Below are positions 24,190-33,609 of a DNA stretch of 56,433 bases, one piece after another. The stretch spans positions 64,001 to 120,433 of the IMG/VR virus record IMGVR_UViG_3300025467_000526; one strand, 5' to 3'. The number at the start of each line of letters is the position of its first letter. Position 1 is the stretch's first letter. This DNA is from a virus. The notes beneath the pieces were generated by a model, which saw only the letters and a list, made by a program, of their open reading frames with translations, searched no databases and was not told the DNA's origin. The translations under genes and the position numbers were made by a program.

Positions 24190-26856
24190 ATGTCTTATGT
24201 AGACGCATGGTTTGACCGCGAGAACGATATTATAAAAATCGTTGAGCGAAATAAAGATGGCAAAAGAGTATTTAGAGATATTCCTGTACGCCATACATTT
24301 TATGTTAAAGACCCTAAGGGTAAACATACTTCAATTTACGGTGAGCAACTCACTCGTATCATTTGTAAAAACACAAAAGAACTACGCAAAGAACAAGCCA
24401 TCAATAGTGGCAAGGAAATGTACGAAGCAGACATTAATCCAATCTTTGTTACACTAAGCGAACACTATATTAATCAAGATGCTCCAAAGTTAAATGTAGC
24501 ATTTTTTGATATTGAGGTAGACTTTGATCCAGAACGTGGTTATGCAAGTCCAGACGATGCATTCATGCCAATTACTGCGATTGCTGTCTACCTACAATGG
24601 TTAGAAACTATGGTATGTATGGCTATTCCTCCTAAGGGTCTTGAGATGGAAGAAGCTAAAGAAATGGTCAAAGACTTTCCTAATACATACTTGTTTGATA
24701 ACGAAGCAGATTTGTTGGATATGTTTTTGGATCTAATTAAAGATGCTGATGTTATTAGCGGTTGGAACTCAGAAGGATTTGATATTCCTTACACAACTAA
24801 TCGCGTGACAAAAGTATTGAGTAAAGAAGACACAAGACGTTTTTGTTTGTTTGATCAATTTCCAAAACGTAGAGAATATGAAAAGTTTGGTCGAAATAGT
24901 GTAACCTATGACTATATTGGTCGCGTTCATTTAGACTATCTCGAATTGTACCGCAAGTATACGTATGAAGAACGCCACAGTTATAGACTTGATGCGATTG
25001 CAGAATATGAGCTAGGCAAACGTAAAACACAATATGAAGGTACACTAGATCAATTATACAACAATGATTTTAAAACATTCGTTGAATACAACATCAATGA
25101 CTGTAAACTTCTTGACGATTTAGATAAAAAATTAAAATTCATGGATTTAGCCAATACACTGGCACATGAAAATACAGTATTGCTACAAACTACAATGGGT
25201 GCCGTGGCTGTAACTGAACAAGCTATTATTAACGAAGCACATCGTAGAGGTATGCAAGTTCCTAATCGAACAAAAATGAGTGAACGTGAGGATACTGCGG
25301 CTGCCGGTGCTTATGTTGCTGTTCCTAAAGAAGGTATTGTGGACTGGGTTGGATCATTAGACATTAACAGTCTTTATCCAAGTGCTATTCGTGCATTAAA
25401 TATGGGACCGGAAACTATTATTGGTCAACTACGTCAAACTAAAACAGAAGAATACATTGAACTTCAAATGGCCAAAGGCAAATCATTTGCGGCTAGTTGG
25501 GAAGGTAAATTTGGTAGTGATGAATACGAAGCTGTAATGAATCAAGAAATTGGTACTGATATTACAATTGACTGGGAAAATGGCGACGTTGATGTATTAA
25601 GTGCGGCAGAAGTATATAGATTAATTTACGAAAGCAATCAGCCTTGGATGCTTTCGGCAAATGGTACTATCTTCACCTATGAAATTGAAGGTATAATTCC
25701 AGGGCTATTGAAAAGGTGGTATGCAGAACGCAAGGAAATGCAGGCCAAATTAAAAGATGCAATTAAAGCTGGAAACAAAGTTGAAGAAGAATACTGGGAC
25801 AAACGACAACTTGTTAAGAAGATTAATCTTAACAGTCTGTATGGCGCTATTCTTAATAGCGGTTGTAGATTCTTTGATAAACGAATTGGACAATCGACCA
25901 CACTCACAGGACGTCAGATTGTCCGGCATATGGCGGCCAAAGTAAACGAGATTATCACAGGCGAATATGATTACAGAGGAAAGGCAATTATATATGGTGA
26001 CACTGATAGTTGTTATTTTAGTGCTTATCGCACTTTACAGAAGGACATCGAAGCGGGATTGATTCCTTGGAGTAAAGAGAATGTAATTTCATTATACGAT
26101 CAAATTGGGGAAGAAGTTAATCAAACATTTCCACAATTTATGTTAGATACTTTTCATTGTCCAAAGACTCGTGGAGAAGTTATTCGTGCCGGTCGTGAAA
26201 TTGTTGGCAGTAAAGCCCTTTTTATTACTAAGAAACGCTATGCTGTTCTTTACTATGATAAAGAAGGTAAACGTGCAGACATAGATGGCAAAGCAGGAAA
26301 GATTAAAGCCATGGGGTTGGATCTGAAACGTAGTGATACTCCAGAATTTATTCAAGACTTCTTAAGCGATGTTCTTGAAATGGTATTGATGGGTAAACCT
26401 GAACAAGAAGTTCTGGATCATATTAGTGAATTCCGTATTCGTTTCAAAGCTCGTCCAGGATGGGAAAAAGGTAGTCCCAAACGTGCTAATAATATTACTG
26501 ATTATGGTGCTAAAGAAAAGAAACAAGGTAAGACCAATATGCCAGGGCATGTCCGTGCTAGTATCAATTGGAATACATTAAAACGTATGTATGACGACAA
26601 GTATAGCATGGCTATTACAGACGGTGCTAAGGTTATTGTTTGTAAACTTAAACCTAATCCGTTAGGTTATACATCGGTTGCTTATCCAGTAGATGAACTG
26701 AGATTACCACAGTGGTTCAAAGATTTACCTTTTGATCATGCTGAAATGGAGGCAACAATTATCGACAATAAGTTAGATAATTTAATTGGTGTACTAAAGT
26801 GGGACCTAAATAGTACCGAAGAAAAAAATACTTTTAATAGTTTATTTGAGTTTTAA
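24190..26856 (+). CDS. 43: Family-B replicative DNA polymerase, T4 gp43-like
   Basis: Replicates phage DNA with a 3'-5' proofreading exonuclease. Exonuclease motifs: FFDIEV (Asp107, Glu109), NSEGFDIPY and YNINDCKLLDD. Polymerase motifs: SLDINSLYPSAI (motif A), KKINLNSLYGAILN (motif B) and YGDTDS (motif C). At 888 residues it almost equals T4 gp43 (898). The C-terminus ends NTFNSLFEF, an aromatic tail that in T4-like polymerases contacts the sliding clamp. ATG 24190 follows GGAG by ten bases, with the operator-like hairpin before it. Confidence 0.97.
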   Translation: MSYVDAWFDRENDIIKIVERNKDGKRVFRDIPVRHTFYVKDPKGKHTSIYGEQLTRIICKNTKELRKEQAINSGKEMYEADINPIFVTLSEHYINQDAPKLNVAFFDIEVDFDPERGYASPDDAFMPITAIAVYLQWLETMVCMAIPPKGLEMEEAKEMVKDFPNTYLFDNEADLLDMFLDLIKDADVISGWNSEGFDIPYTTNRVTKVLSKEDTRRFCLFDQFPKRREYEKFGRNSVTYDYIGRVHLDYLELYRKYTYEERHSYRLDAIAEYELGKRKTQYEGTLDQLYNNDFKTFVEYNINDCKLLDDLDKKLKFMDLANTLAHENTVLLQTTMGAVAVTEQAIINEAHRRGMQVPNRTKMSEREDTAAAGAYVAVPKEGIVDWVGSLDINSLYPSAIRALNMGPETIIGQLRQTKTEEYIELQMAKGKSFAASWEGKFGSDEYEAVMNQEIGTDITIDWENGDVDVLSAAEVYRLIYESNQPWMLSANGTIFTYEIEGIIPGLLKRWYAERKEMQAKLKDAIKAGNKVEEEYWDKRQLVKKINLNSLYGAILNSGCRFFDKRIGQSTTLTGRQIVRHMAAKVNEIITGEYDYRGKAIIYGDTDSCYFSAYRTLQKDIEAGLIPWSKENVISLYDQIGEEVNQTFPQFMLDTFHCPKTRGEVIRAGREIVGSKALFITKKRYAVLYYDKEGKRADIDGKAGKIKAMGLDLKRSDTPEFIQDFLSDVLEMVLMGKPEQEVLDHISEFRIRFKARPGWEKGSPKRANNITDYGAKEKKQGKTNMPGHVRASINWNTLKRMYDDKYSMAITDGAKVIVCKLKPNPLGYTSVAYPVDELRLPQWFKDLPFDHAEMEATIIDNKLDNLIGVLKWDLNSTEEKNTFNSLFEF

Positions 26857-26857
26857 T

Positions 26858-27634
26858 ATGAAAAAAATTATAATTGCGGGTCACGGATTTGTTGGCAAAG
26901 CAGTAGCCAACTCATTGAAAGAAACTATAATACACGTTGTCGATCCAAAATATACAACTGGAGAAATAAAACACTACCCAGATGCAGACGGGGTTATTAT
27001 TTGTGTTGGTACTCCTAGTACACAATTAGGAGATTGTGATGTTAGTCAAATCTATAGTGTAATGGAACAAGTTCCCGAATCTATGCCGGTATTGATCAAA
27101 TGTACCGTACGTCCAGACTATTTGAATAAGATTGTAACAGATTTTCCTAAACATAGTATTGCGTATAGTCCAGAATTTTTACGTGCGGTAAGTGCTAACG
27201 AAGACTTTGCTAATCAAGAATATATGATTTTAGGCGGTGCTAACCCCAACAATATTTGGAGTGAATTATTTACTAGTTCACTTAAAAACCTAAATACAAT
27301 TGAATATTGCACACTGACAGAAGCAAGTATGTTGAAATATACCACTAATTGTTTCCTAAGTGTCAAGGTAGCGTTCTTTAATCAAATTTATGATATGTGT
27401 CAATTAAATGGTGCAGATTATAATACAATTATTGAACTGTTAAAGTTGGATGAGCGTATGGGTAGTAGCCATATGCAAGTTCCAGGTTCCGACGGCAGTA
27501 GAGGATTTGGTGGTGCTTGTTTCCCCAAGGATACAAATGCATTTATACATTATGCTGATAGTGTACAAATATCTCACACATTGGTAGAATCGGCAGTAAA
27601 ATACAATAAACGAGTTAGAAAAACATTGACATAG
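26858..27634 (+). CDS. UDP-glucose/GDP-mannose dehydrogenase family protein lacking the C-terminal domain
   Basis: UDP-glucose dehydrogenases oxidise the sugar to the uronic acid in two NAD-dependent steps. This 258-residue version has the Rossmann start KKIIIAGHGFVGKAVANSL, VICVGTPS, the conserved YSPEFLRAVSANEDF block and the catalytic Cys in GGACFPKDTNAF. Family members usually have 380-450 residues; the C-terminal substrate-binding domain is missing. I recall such short forms in T4-like phages. The ATG was chosen one base after the polymerase stop. It could feed UDP-sugar acids to the glycosyltransferases or bind another substrate. Confidence 0.85.
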   Translation: MKKIIIAGHGFVGKAVANSLKETIIHVVDPKYTTGEIKHYPDADGVIICVGTPSTQLGDCDVSQIYSVMEQVPESMPVLIKCTVRPDYLNKIVTDFPKHSIAYSPEFLRAVSANEDFANQEYMILGGANPNNIWSELFTSSLKNLNTIEYCTLTEASMLKYTTNCFLSVKVAFFNQIYDMCQLNGADYNTIIELLKLDERMGSSHMQVPGSDGSRGFGGACFPKDTNAFIHYADSVQISHTLVESAVKYNKRVRKTLT

Positions 27635-27653
27635 TCACAAAAACCTATATAAT
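27626..27653 (+). promoter_or_regulatory. Sigma70 promoter for the sliding clamp-like gene
   Basis: TTGACA (27626-27631) is followed after 16 bases by TATAAT (27648-27653). The -35 overlaps the stop of the dehydrogenase gene. The stretch AAACCTATATAATAA is shared exactly with the folE promoter. Confidence 0.8.
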
Positions 27654-27673
27654 AAACAAACATGGAGAATCAT

Positions 27674-28405
27674 ATGAAAGACTTTTTACAAGACCTAGTA
27701 GCACATACACACAGCCTGGGCTTTTTGCCGTTGGTTAGAGTTAGTTCTACTACTAAAGAAACTAAGATAGAATCGATTGCCGAAGATCGTTCGGTTATTG
27801 TTGATGCAAAAACACATAACCCAATCGACCAGTTGGAAGGCGTATTTGGTATGCCGGATCTTAATAAACTAGATTTGCATTTAAAATGCCCAGAATATAA
27901 AGAAGGTGCCGGTATCAGTGTAGTTAAACAAGACCGTAACGGCGAAATTATTCCAACAGGACTACATTTTCAAAATGCATTAGGCGACTTTGAAAATGAT
28001 TATCGTTTTATGAATGAACAGATCATTAACGAAAAATTAAAGAGTGCTAAATTCAAAGGAACTACATGGGATGTTGAATTTGAACCAGCAGTTGCCAGTA
28101 TTCAGAAATTAAAATATCAAGCGGCAGCCCACACAGAAGAAAAAACATTTCAAGTTAAAACTGAAAATGGAAATTTAGTATTTTATTTTGGCGATGCTAA
28201 TACACACGCAGGTAGCTTTATATTCCAATCAGGTGTTACTGGTAAATTAAAACAAATGTGGGCATGGCCTGTGAACGCTGTACAAGCAATTTTGGCACTA
28301 TCAGGTGACAAGACTATGCGTATTGCAGATGCAGGTGCATTACAAATTACAGTAGATAGCGGTATCGCAGTTTACAATTATATCTTACCAGCACAGAGCA
28401 AATAA
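27674..28405 (+). CDS. 45: Probable sliding clamp (T4 gp45-like processivity factor)
   Basis: The 243-residue protein follows the DNA polymerase block and has clamp-like features: alternating strand pattern, a LEGVFGMPDLNKLDLHLKC segment comparable to the T4 gp45 region YDLNGFLGILSL, a linker, and a C-terminal strand pair (SGIAVYNYILPAQ) like the end of gp45. T4 gp45 has 228 residues. It has its own strong promoter. ATG 27674 is preferred over 27662 because GGAG lies six bases before it. The assignment is by pattern and position; a decorated beta protein is the alternative. Confidence 0.55.
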   Translation: MKDFLQDLVAHTHSLGFLPLVRVSSTTKETKIESIAEDRSVIVDAKTHNPIDQLEGVFGMPDLNKLDLHLKCPEYKEGAGISVVKQDRNGEIIPTGLHFQNALGDFENDYRFMNEQIINEKLKSAKFKGTTWDVEFEPAVASIQKLKYQAAAHTEEKTFQVKTENGNLVFYFGDANTHAGSFIFQSGVTGKLKQMWAWPVNAVQAILALSGDKTMRIADAGALQITVDSGIAVYNYILPAQSK

Positions 28406-28406
28406 T

Positions 28407-28760
28407 ATGACACAGGATCAAATACTGCTAGCATGCGGTGTATGGCTAATACTAATGGTTATTAGCTATACACATAGCGGTTGGCACAATATGCGTGACT
28501 GCTATATGATGTGGTTTACAAAAGAGTATTGGACTGCTTATAATACAGTCGAGTTTATCAGCTGGTTAGCTAAGGCAATTATTATTATTCCTGGATTAAT
28601 TTTTGGTATTCAAATTTGGGAACTATATTATTTGACCTTATTAACCAGTGTAACCCTTATTTGGGCCAGCCGTAAAAAGGCATTGCCAACACTTGTAGGT
28701 TTTAATACCATGTGGGCTTGGTTAAGTCTTATGGTTCTAGCACAACATTGGATAAAATGA
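28407..28760 (+). CDS. Multi-pass membrane protein, function unknown
   Basis: The 117-residue protein has three to four hydrophobic helices: residues 6-22, 46-64, 70-88 and 96-113. A charged, aromatic loop (HNMRDCYMMWFTKEYW) lies between the first two. It begins one base after the clamp-like gene and overlaps the transglycosylase start by four bases. No holin or transporter family was recognised. Insertion in the inner membrane during early infection is implied by its operon. Confidence 0.7.
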   Translation: MTQDQILLACGVWLILMVISYTHSGWHNMRDCYMMWFTKEYWTAYNTVEFISWLAKAIIIIPGLIFGIQIWELYYLTLLTSVTLIWASRKKALPTLVGFNTMWAWLSLMVLAQHWIK

Positions 28761-30460
28761 ATAAAAATTTAACAGCTACTCAGAATGATTATGCGTACTT
28801 CCTGCCGGCAACGTCGGGATTCTTTAGTACATACATAGGTAAACAACGGTATGGCAACTATGTTGATCCTGCACGTATTCCTGCTAGCTTTGGACCCATG
28901 GGGGTTGAAGCAATGAACTATCTAAATCCCAAAGCGGCATTTTACTTTGACCATTGTTTGTACTCAGCTGGACATGCTAATTTAGATTTGACTAAACCTG
29001 ATCCAAGCGAAGATATGTTTCGCAATAGAGATCGTAGTACTAGTTGGGTACTAGGAGATTCAGGCGGATTCCAAATTGGTAAAGGTGTGTGGGCCGGTGA
29101 ATGGCGAGATCCGCTTGGACCAGAAGTTGCGGCCAAATGGATAGAAGTTAATGCAAAAGGTGTTGAGCTCGTTCCACAACTAGATGCCACAGGTAATCCT
29201 AAATTAGACAAGAATGGAAATCCTAAAATGTCTAAAATTGATCATCCAAAATTGTATCAAGCACAGTTAGATGCGGCACAAAAGAAACGTGAACAAGTTC
29301 TTGCTTGGATGGACGCCTTAATGGATTATGGCATGGTACTTGATATTCCTGCATGGGTTGAACGTAGTCCTGTTGGACGTGCGGCCACTGGTATTGAAAG
29401 TTATCAACAGGCTGTAGCGGCAACCAAGTATAACAATGAATATTTCATTAAACATCGCACAGGTGCTTGTAAATTCTTAAATGTATTACAAGGTGAAAAT
29501 CACGCACAGGCAGAAGACTGGTATCAACAAATGAAAGACTTTTGCGATCCTAAGAAATATGACAAACCATTTAATGGTTGGGCTATGGGCGGACAAAATA
29601 TGTGCGATATTCACTTGACGTTAAAACGTCTAGTGGCGTTACGCTTTGATGGACTTCTTGAAAAAGGACATCAGGACTGGATGCATTTCTTGGGCACCAG
29701 TAAGTTAGAGTGGGCATTAATTTTAACCGACATACAACGTGCTATAAGGAAATATCATAATGAAAACTTTACCATCTCTTTTGATTGCGCCTCGCCGTTC
29801 CTTGCAACAGCAAATGGACAAATCTATGTCCAAACAGAAATTACCGATAGAGAAAAATGGCTCTACCGCATGTTGCCGTCTCTTGATGACAAAAAGTACG
29901 CTCAAGACACAAGACTCTTCCAAGACGTAGTAGTACAAGACGGACATTTTGATAGTTTTACCACAAGCCCTATCATGGATGGTGTCAAAGTTAACGAAAT
30001 TTGTATCTATGGTCCAAATGATATGAATAAAATTGGTAAGATTGGCAAGACTAGTTGGGATAGTTTTACCTATGCTATCATGATGGGACATAATGTTTGG
30101 ATGCATATCAATGCTGTACAGGAAGCCAATCGTCAATATGATGCAGGTAAGTGTCCGACTATGCTGGTACAAGAAAAATTTGATAGGCTTTATGCTAAAG
30201 ATGTAATCGAAGCTATATTTGCTACAGATGATCGAGATACTGCCAACGCTATTATTGATGAATTTAGTAAATTTTGGATGGCTATTCCCGGAACACGTGG
30301 CTATACTGGTAAAAAGACAGTTAATGCTACTACCAAATATTTCGAATTGTTTGACGAAGTAGACGCAACGAGTGTACAATTAGAAGATGAACCAGACTTT
30401 TCTGAAGAAGTTAGTGACAAACTTGACGAACTCGAGGCCAGTGTACATGACATTACCTGA
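28757..30460 (+). CDS. dpdA: TGT/DpdA-like 7-deazaguanine transglycosylase
   Basis: tRNA-guanine transglycosylases and their DNA counterpart DpdA swap guanine for a 7-deazaguanine base. The 567-residue protein has DSGGFQ (Asp101) as in TGT base-binding motifs, and ISFDCASPF-x5-NGQIYV, matching the TGT segment FDCVxPTRxGRxGQ that carries the nucleophilic Asp (here Asp343). The C-terminal zinc cluster (CxCxxC...H) of tRNA TGTs was not found, which favours a DNA-acting phage DpdA over a tRNA enzyme. QueD-like, FolE and QueE genes lie downstream on the same strand. ATG 28757 overlaps the upstream stop. Confidence 0.8.
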   Translation: MNKNLTATQNDYAYFLPATSGFFSTYIGKQRYGNYVDPARIPASFGPMGVEAMNYLNPKAAFYFDHCLYSAGHANLDLTKPDPSEDMFRNRDRSTSWVLGDSGGFQIGKGVWAGEWRDPLGPEVAAKWIEVNAKGVELVPQLDATGNPKLDKNGNPKMSKIDHPKLYQAQLDAAQKKREQVLAWMDALMDYGMVLDIPAWVERSPVGRAATGIESYQQAVAATKYNNEYFIKHRTGACKFLNVLQGENHAQAEDWYQQMKDFCDPKKYDKPFNGWAMGGQNMCDIHLTLKRLVALRFDGLLEKGHQDWMHFLGTSKLEWALILTDIQRAIRKYHNENFTISFDCASPFLATANGQIYVQTEITDREKWLYRMLPSLDDKKYAQDTRLFQDVVVQDGHFDSFTTSPIMDGVKVNEICIYGPNDMNKIGKIGKTSWDSFTYAIMMGHNVWMHINAVQEANRQYDAGKCPTMLVQEKFDRLYAKDVIEAIFATDDRDTANAIIDEFSKFWMAIPGTRGYTGKKTVNATTKYFELFDEVDATSVQLEDEPDFSEEVSDKLDELEASVHDIT

Positions 30461-30707
30461 TGAACGCTTTAGAAGTATACAGCGAACAGAAGAATTTTTA
30501 CAGGATTTAATGAATCCTCAAAAGACTCCACGTATTCCAAAAGAAGTACGTGAGCAAGCTCGTTGGTGTTTGCGTCATTATCCTAGCTATCATAATTTAA
30601 AAGAAATCGAACGTGCGGCTCCAGAAGTTATAACCGAACGGATGGAAGATGTACAACGTATGATTAAGTATTGGGAAGAAGGGAAGAAGTTTACAAATGA
30701 AAACTAG
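30447..30707 (+). CDS. Small conserved protein, BPSL0761-like
   Basis: The 86-residue protein starts MTLPDERFRSIQRTEEFLQD and contains KTPRIPKEVREQARWCLRHY followed by PSYHNLKEIE. This pattern matches a family I recall as BPSL0761-like, found in proteobacteria and their phages and of unknown function. ATG 30447 lies inside the end of the transglycosylase gene; an upstream in-frame start would overlap by 74 bases and is less likely. It may be host-derived. Confidence 0.7.
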   Translation: MTLPDERFRSIQRTEEFLQDLMNPQKTPRIPKEVREQARWCLRHYPSYHNLKEIERAAPEVITERMEDVQRMIKYWEEGKKFTNEN

Positions 30708-31578
30708 TCTTGTTGTAGGCATGGGTATTGGCAATCTATATGCTACCGTATTAGGTAAACTTGGTCACGGTATTGTTACTGTAGATAGCGATCCTGCTAA
30801 AGGTGCAGACTTTTTAACAGTGGATGCGGCTATTGTAGCATGTCATATGTTTGATACAGTACATATTTGTACTCCTAATTTTACACACTTTGATATTGCT
30901 ACTAAGGTTGCTAAATGTTCTAGTATGGTGTTTATCGAAAAACCTGGCGTCAGCACTAGTAATATATGGTATACCTTAGTTAAGACATTTCCAAGTACAC
31001 GCTTTATGATGGTTAAAAACAATATGTGGCGTAGTAATATTACCGAATTATCAGAATCAGCAAGGCGAGCTAAGTCCGTAAATATCGAATGGACACGTAA
31101 GAACTGTATACCTAGTCCCGGCAGTTGGTTTACTACACGCAAACTGGCTTTTGGCGGAGTTAGTCGAGACTTAATGCCTCACTTGCTAAGTCTATATATT
31201 GCTATGAATCCTGATTGGCGCAAGGATCAAGTAAATGGTCGAGGCGCACAGATGATGTGGGAACTAAAAGACATAGATAGTACAGAGTATGGCGTTGTTA
31301 ATCCGAATGGCACATACGATGTGGATGACAAGTGTAATATAAACTTTGGTAATAAATGGCATTGTAGTGCTAATTGGCGAAGTATGGACTATGAAAATAG
31401 TGCCATAGAGTTTATAATGCAAGATAACACAGTAGAACGTTTTGATTTAGGTTGGTGTCCGGAAGATGCTTACCTAAATATGATTAAAGATGCTGTTGAA
31501 AACCTAAATAACGATAACTTCTGGCAAAAACAACTAGAACAAGATATATGGATACACAAACAAATCGAAGTTTTATGA
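30697..31578 (+). CDS. Gfo/Idh/MocA-family NAD(P)-dependent oxidoreductase
   Basis: The family oxidises or reduces sugars and sugar nucleotides. The N-terminal Rossmann domain reads SLVVGMGIGNLYATVLGKLG, with VHICTPNFTHFDIA and the family hallmark EKP in MVFIEKPGVS. A C-terminal alpha/beta domain (GGVSRDLMPHLLSLYIAMN) would bind the substrate; HLLSL is at the position of the catalytic His. The length of 293 residues is a little short. It overlaps the BPSL0761-like gene and the MDR gene by a few bases; the pair recalls fused MDR-Gfo/Idh proteins of surface polysaccharide clusters. Confidence 0.8.
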   Translation: MKTSLVVGMGIGNLYATVLGKLGHGIVTVDSDPAKGADFLTVDAAIVACHMFDTVHICTPNFTHFDIATKVAKCSSMVFIEKPGVSTSNIWYTLVKTFPSTRFMMVKNNMWRSNITELSESARRAKSVNIEWTRKNCIPSPGSWFTTRKLAFGGVSRDLMPHLLSLYIAMNPDWRKDQVNGRGAQMMWELKDIDSTEYGVVNPNGTYDVDDKCNINFGNKWHCSANWRSMDYENSAIEFIMQDNTVERFDLGWCPEDAYLNMIKDAVENLNNDNFWQKQLEQDIWIHKQIEVL

Positions 31579-32480
31579 TGGTTAAATGTTTACAAACTGT
31601 CGGCGACGGTGTATTCAAAGAAGTAGATTATGCCAAAAACGATATAGCATTTAACGAAATTGAAGTTAAAGCAGTTATGACTGGTGTTTGTCGCAGTGAC
31701 ATCGACATGATGATGGGCGATTTCGGGCCACTACCATTGCACATGCAAGGGCACGAAGGTATCGGTCAAGTGACTAATATTGGTTCTCAAGTACGAACAG
31801 TTAATATCGGTGACTTTGTTGCTACACGTGGTGAACCGGCCTATGCCGACTACTACAATGTTAAAGAAGATGAATATGTTAAAATTCCCGAAGCACATCC
31901 TCGTTACATTTTAGAACCTGTAGCTTGTGGCATTAATCTTATTAATCAATCTAAGACGTATTTCCAGGACAAGCAAGGCAGAAATGAAAATAACAGAGTA
32001 CTAATTATTGGCAGTGGGTTTCTTGCCTGGGTAGCTTATCATACACTACGGCTAAATGGTTATATCTTCCACGTGGATGTGCTAGGACATAGTAATCGAG
32101 CCCTATGGAAGGATAAACTATTGTCCAGTACTATTGAAAACTATGATATTGTTATCGATCTAAGTGGTAACTATGAGCTAGGTACACAGATTAACCTAAA
32201 TAACAATGCGGTCATTATCGACGGAGTTGGCAAGGCTGTTAGCAAACAAGAAGCACAGGCTCAACTTTGGAAGGCTGTTACTACCATCAAACCAAGTCCA
32301 CGCAATCCAGAATTTATAGATTGTATGCATATGGCAAAATATTGGATTGAAAAAGGCTACTTAGAGGTTGATTCTTTTTGGACAAGATGTTACAATCGTA
32401 CTACAGAATGGCAACAAGCGTTTGCGGACGGCGTTAATCGTCCGAAGGGTTACAGCAGAGGTTATATCAAATGGGATTAA
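31575..32480 (+). CDS. Zinc-dependent medium-chain dehydrogenase-like protein
   Basis: The catalytic zinc site of alcohol/threonine/sorbitol dehydrogenases is visible: TGVCRSDIDMMMGDF with Cys39, and QGHEGIGQV with His60 and Glu61. The structural four-Cys zinc lobe is missing. A Rossmann segment VLIIGSGFLAWVAYHTL follows. At 301 residues it is shorter than the usual 340-350. The four-base overlap with the Gfo/Idh gene suggests the two act on one substrate, perhaps a nucleotide sugar. Direction and substrate are unknown. Confidence 0.8.
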   Translation: MMVKCLQTVGDGVFKEVDYAKNDIAFNEIEVKAVMTGVCRSDIDMMMGDFGPLPLHMQGHEGIGQVTNIGSQVRTVNIGDFVATRGEPAYADYYNVKEDEYVKIPEAHPRYILEPVACGINLINQSKTYFQDKQGRNENNRVLIIGSGFLAWVAYHTLRLNGYIFHVDVLGHSNRALWKDKLLSSTIENYDIVIDLSGNYELGTQINLNNNAVIIDGVGKAVSKQEAQAQLWKAVTTIKPSPRNPEFIDCMHMAKYWIEKGYLEVDSFWTRCYNRTTEWQQAFADGVNRPKGYSRGYIKWD

Positions 32481-33010
32481 ACACAGAAGAACGACAAGGT
32501 GTCGTTTACTTTACAGGTTATGAAGTAGAGCATACTATTTGTCATGGCATGTTTACATTATTTGTTGTAGGCACGCCACCTGTAGAAGATATCCTGCGTA
32601 TTGCCGATGACAGTCAAGCAATGTTAGATGAATCTAAACGTATCAAGCATATCTATTTTGGTACTAGCCAAAGTTTTAATCCTAAAGCAATTAGCCACGA
32701 AGAATATCGAGCGTGGGATAATGTTATTATTCCATGTTTAAAGAAAGACTACTGGGTGACTTTAGATTTTGATGTCAGTCACTCTGAAGGTGTACTTGAA
32801 TCTGGATACAGTGAATATCCGAGATTCGTACCTATGATTAGTGTTAAGTTACCTTACATTAATCAACACAACTATAACGCCACACTTAAACTGGATGATC
32901 GCACTTGGGGTGCTACAAATCCAGGTGTGTGGACACATCAACTACATGATCTAATGAGTATGGACAAATATACTCACTGGGATCAGTATACACAAGACAC
33001 ATCATTATGA
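32471..33010 (+). CDS. Conserved T4-like marine phage protein, function unknown
   Basis: A 179-residue protein whose start MGLNTEERQGVVYFTGYEVE and inner segments FGTSQSFNPKAIS, WVTLDFDVSHSEG and RFVPMISVKLPYINQHNYNA I recognise as a strongly conserved family in marine T4-like phages. It is rich in aromatic residues and has a probable alpha/beta fold. No known catalytic motif stands out. It sits between the sugar dehydrogenases and the nuclease/QueD-like pair with short overlaps, so a link to DNA-base modification is possible but unproven. Confidence 0.85.
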   Translation: MGLNTEERQGVVYFTGYEVEHTICHGMFTLFVVGTPPVEDILRIADDSQAMLDESKRIKHIYFGTSQSFNPKAISHEEYRAWDNVIIPCLKKDYWVTLDFDVSHSEGVLESGYSEYPRFVPMISVKLPYINQHNYNATLKLDDRTWGATNPGVWTHQLHDLMSMDKYTHWDQYTQDTSL

Positions 33011-33609
33011 ATACACAAATTCGACAACTTATAGAACAGCAGATTTGTCAACCATTAGTCGGACTTATAGTTCCAACTAACCAAGGAGGAAAAGCTGGTC
33101 GCCATGTTGAACTTATACTACGAAATATGGGCGTTCCTATCCAACCCGGAGAAGGTGCCGATTTTACGTTAGTACTTAATTTATTTAATATTACATACTA
33201 TGTAGAAGTTAAGACTAGAGATGTATCTGCTACAAGTCCTCATACTATTGGAACTATACATCCTTCAAAAGTTGCCAATACATTATATGAAGATTCAAGC
33301 ATTTGGCAAAAATTACAATATCAGATAAGAGTTACTACAGAAAATTTTAAAATTATCAAAGCTGAATTATTTGATTTTACAGTTCCACATATTCAACAAA
33401 AATTTAAAGAAGCATTTATTCACGGAAAAGATCAAATTGTTTCTAACACAGCCTTAAGTTGTACACATGTCAAAGGTCATTGGGGATATTTTGAAAAATG
33501 TAATTCTAGATCCGATAGTTTTTACTTTAGATTAAGTAAAGATGATATGCCAGCAATAGAAAGAATGTCCCGTTCAAATTATCAAAACCTTTTTGAGGAA
33601 ACTATATGA
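33007..33609 (+). CDS. PD-(D/E)XK-type endonuclease-like protein
   Basis: The first 75 residues show the restriction-endonuclease/MutH core: GKAGRHVELILRNMGV with Glu35 in the first helix, GEGADFTLVLNL with Asp52 and TYYVEVKTRD with Glu67-x-Lys69. This fits the order E, D-x14-E-x-K of the nuclease site. A SPHTIG segment follows, and the C-terminal half (KVANTLYEDSSIWQKLQYQI) may give DNA specificity. Overlaps of four bases with both neighbours place it in one operon with the QueD-like gene. I infer a DNA nuclease; nicking versus cutting, and target, are unknown. Confidence 0.65.
   Translation: MNTQIRQLIEQQICQPLVGLIVPTNQGGKAGRHVELILRNMGVPIQPGEGADFTLVLNLFNITYYVEVKTRDVSATSPHTIGTIHPSKVANTLYEDSSIWQKLQYQIRVTTENFKIIKAELFDFTVPHIQQKFKEAFIHGKDQIVSNTALSCTHVKGHWGYFEKCNSRSDSFYFRLSKDDMPAIERMSRSNYQNLFEETI

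Noticed and set aside
29723-30379. 218-residue minus-strand open frame within the transglycosylase gene
   Set aside because: The plus-strand frame carries the catalytic motifs and codon pattern; the antisense frame has composition typical of shadow frames.
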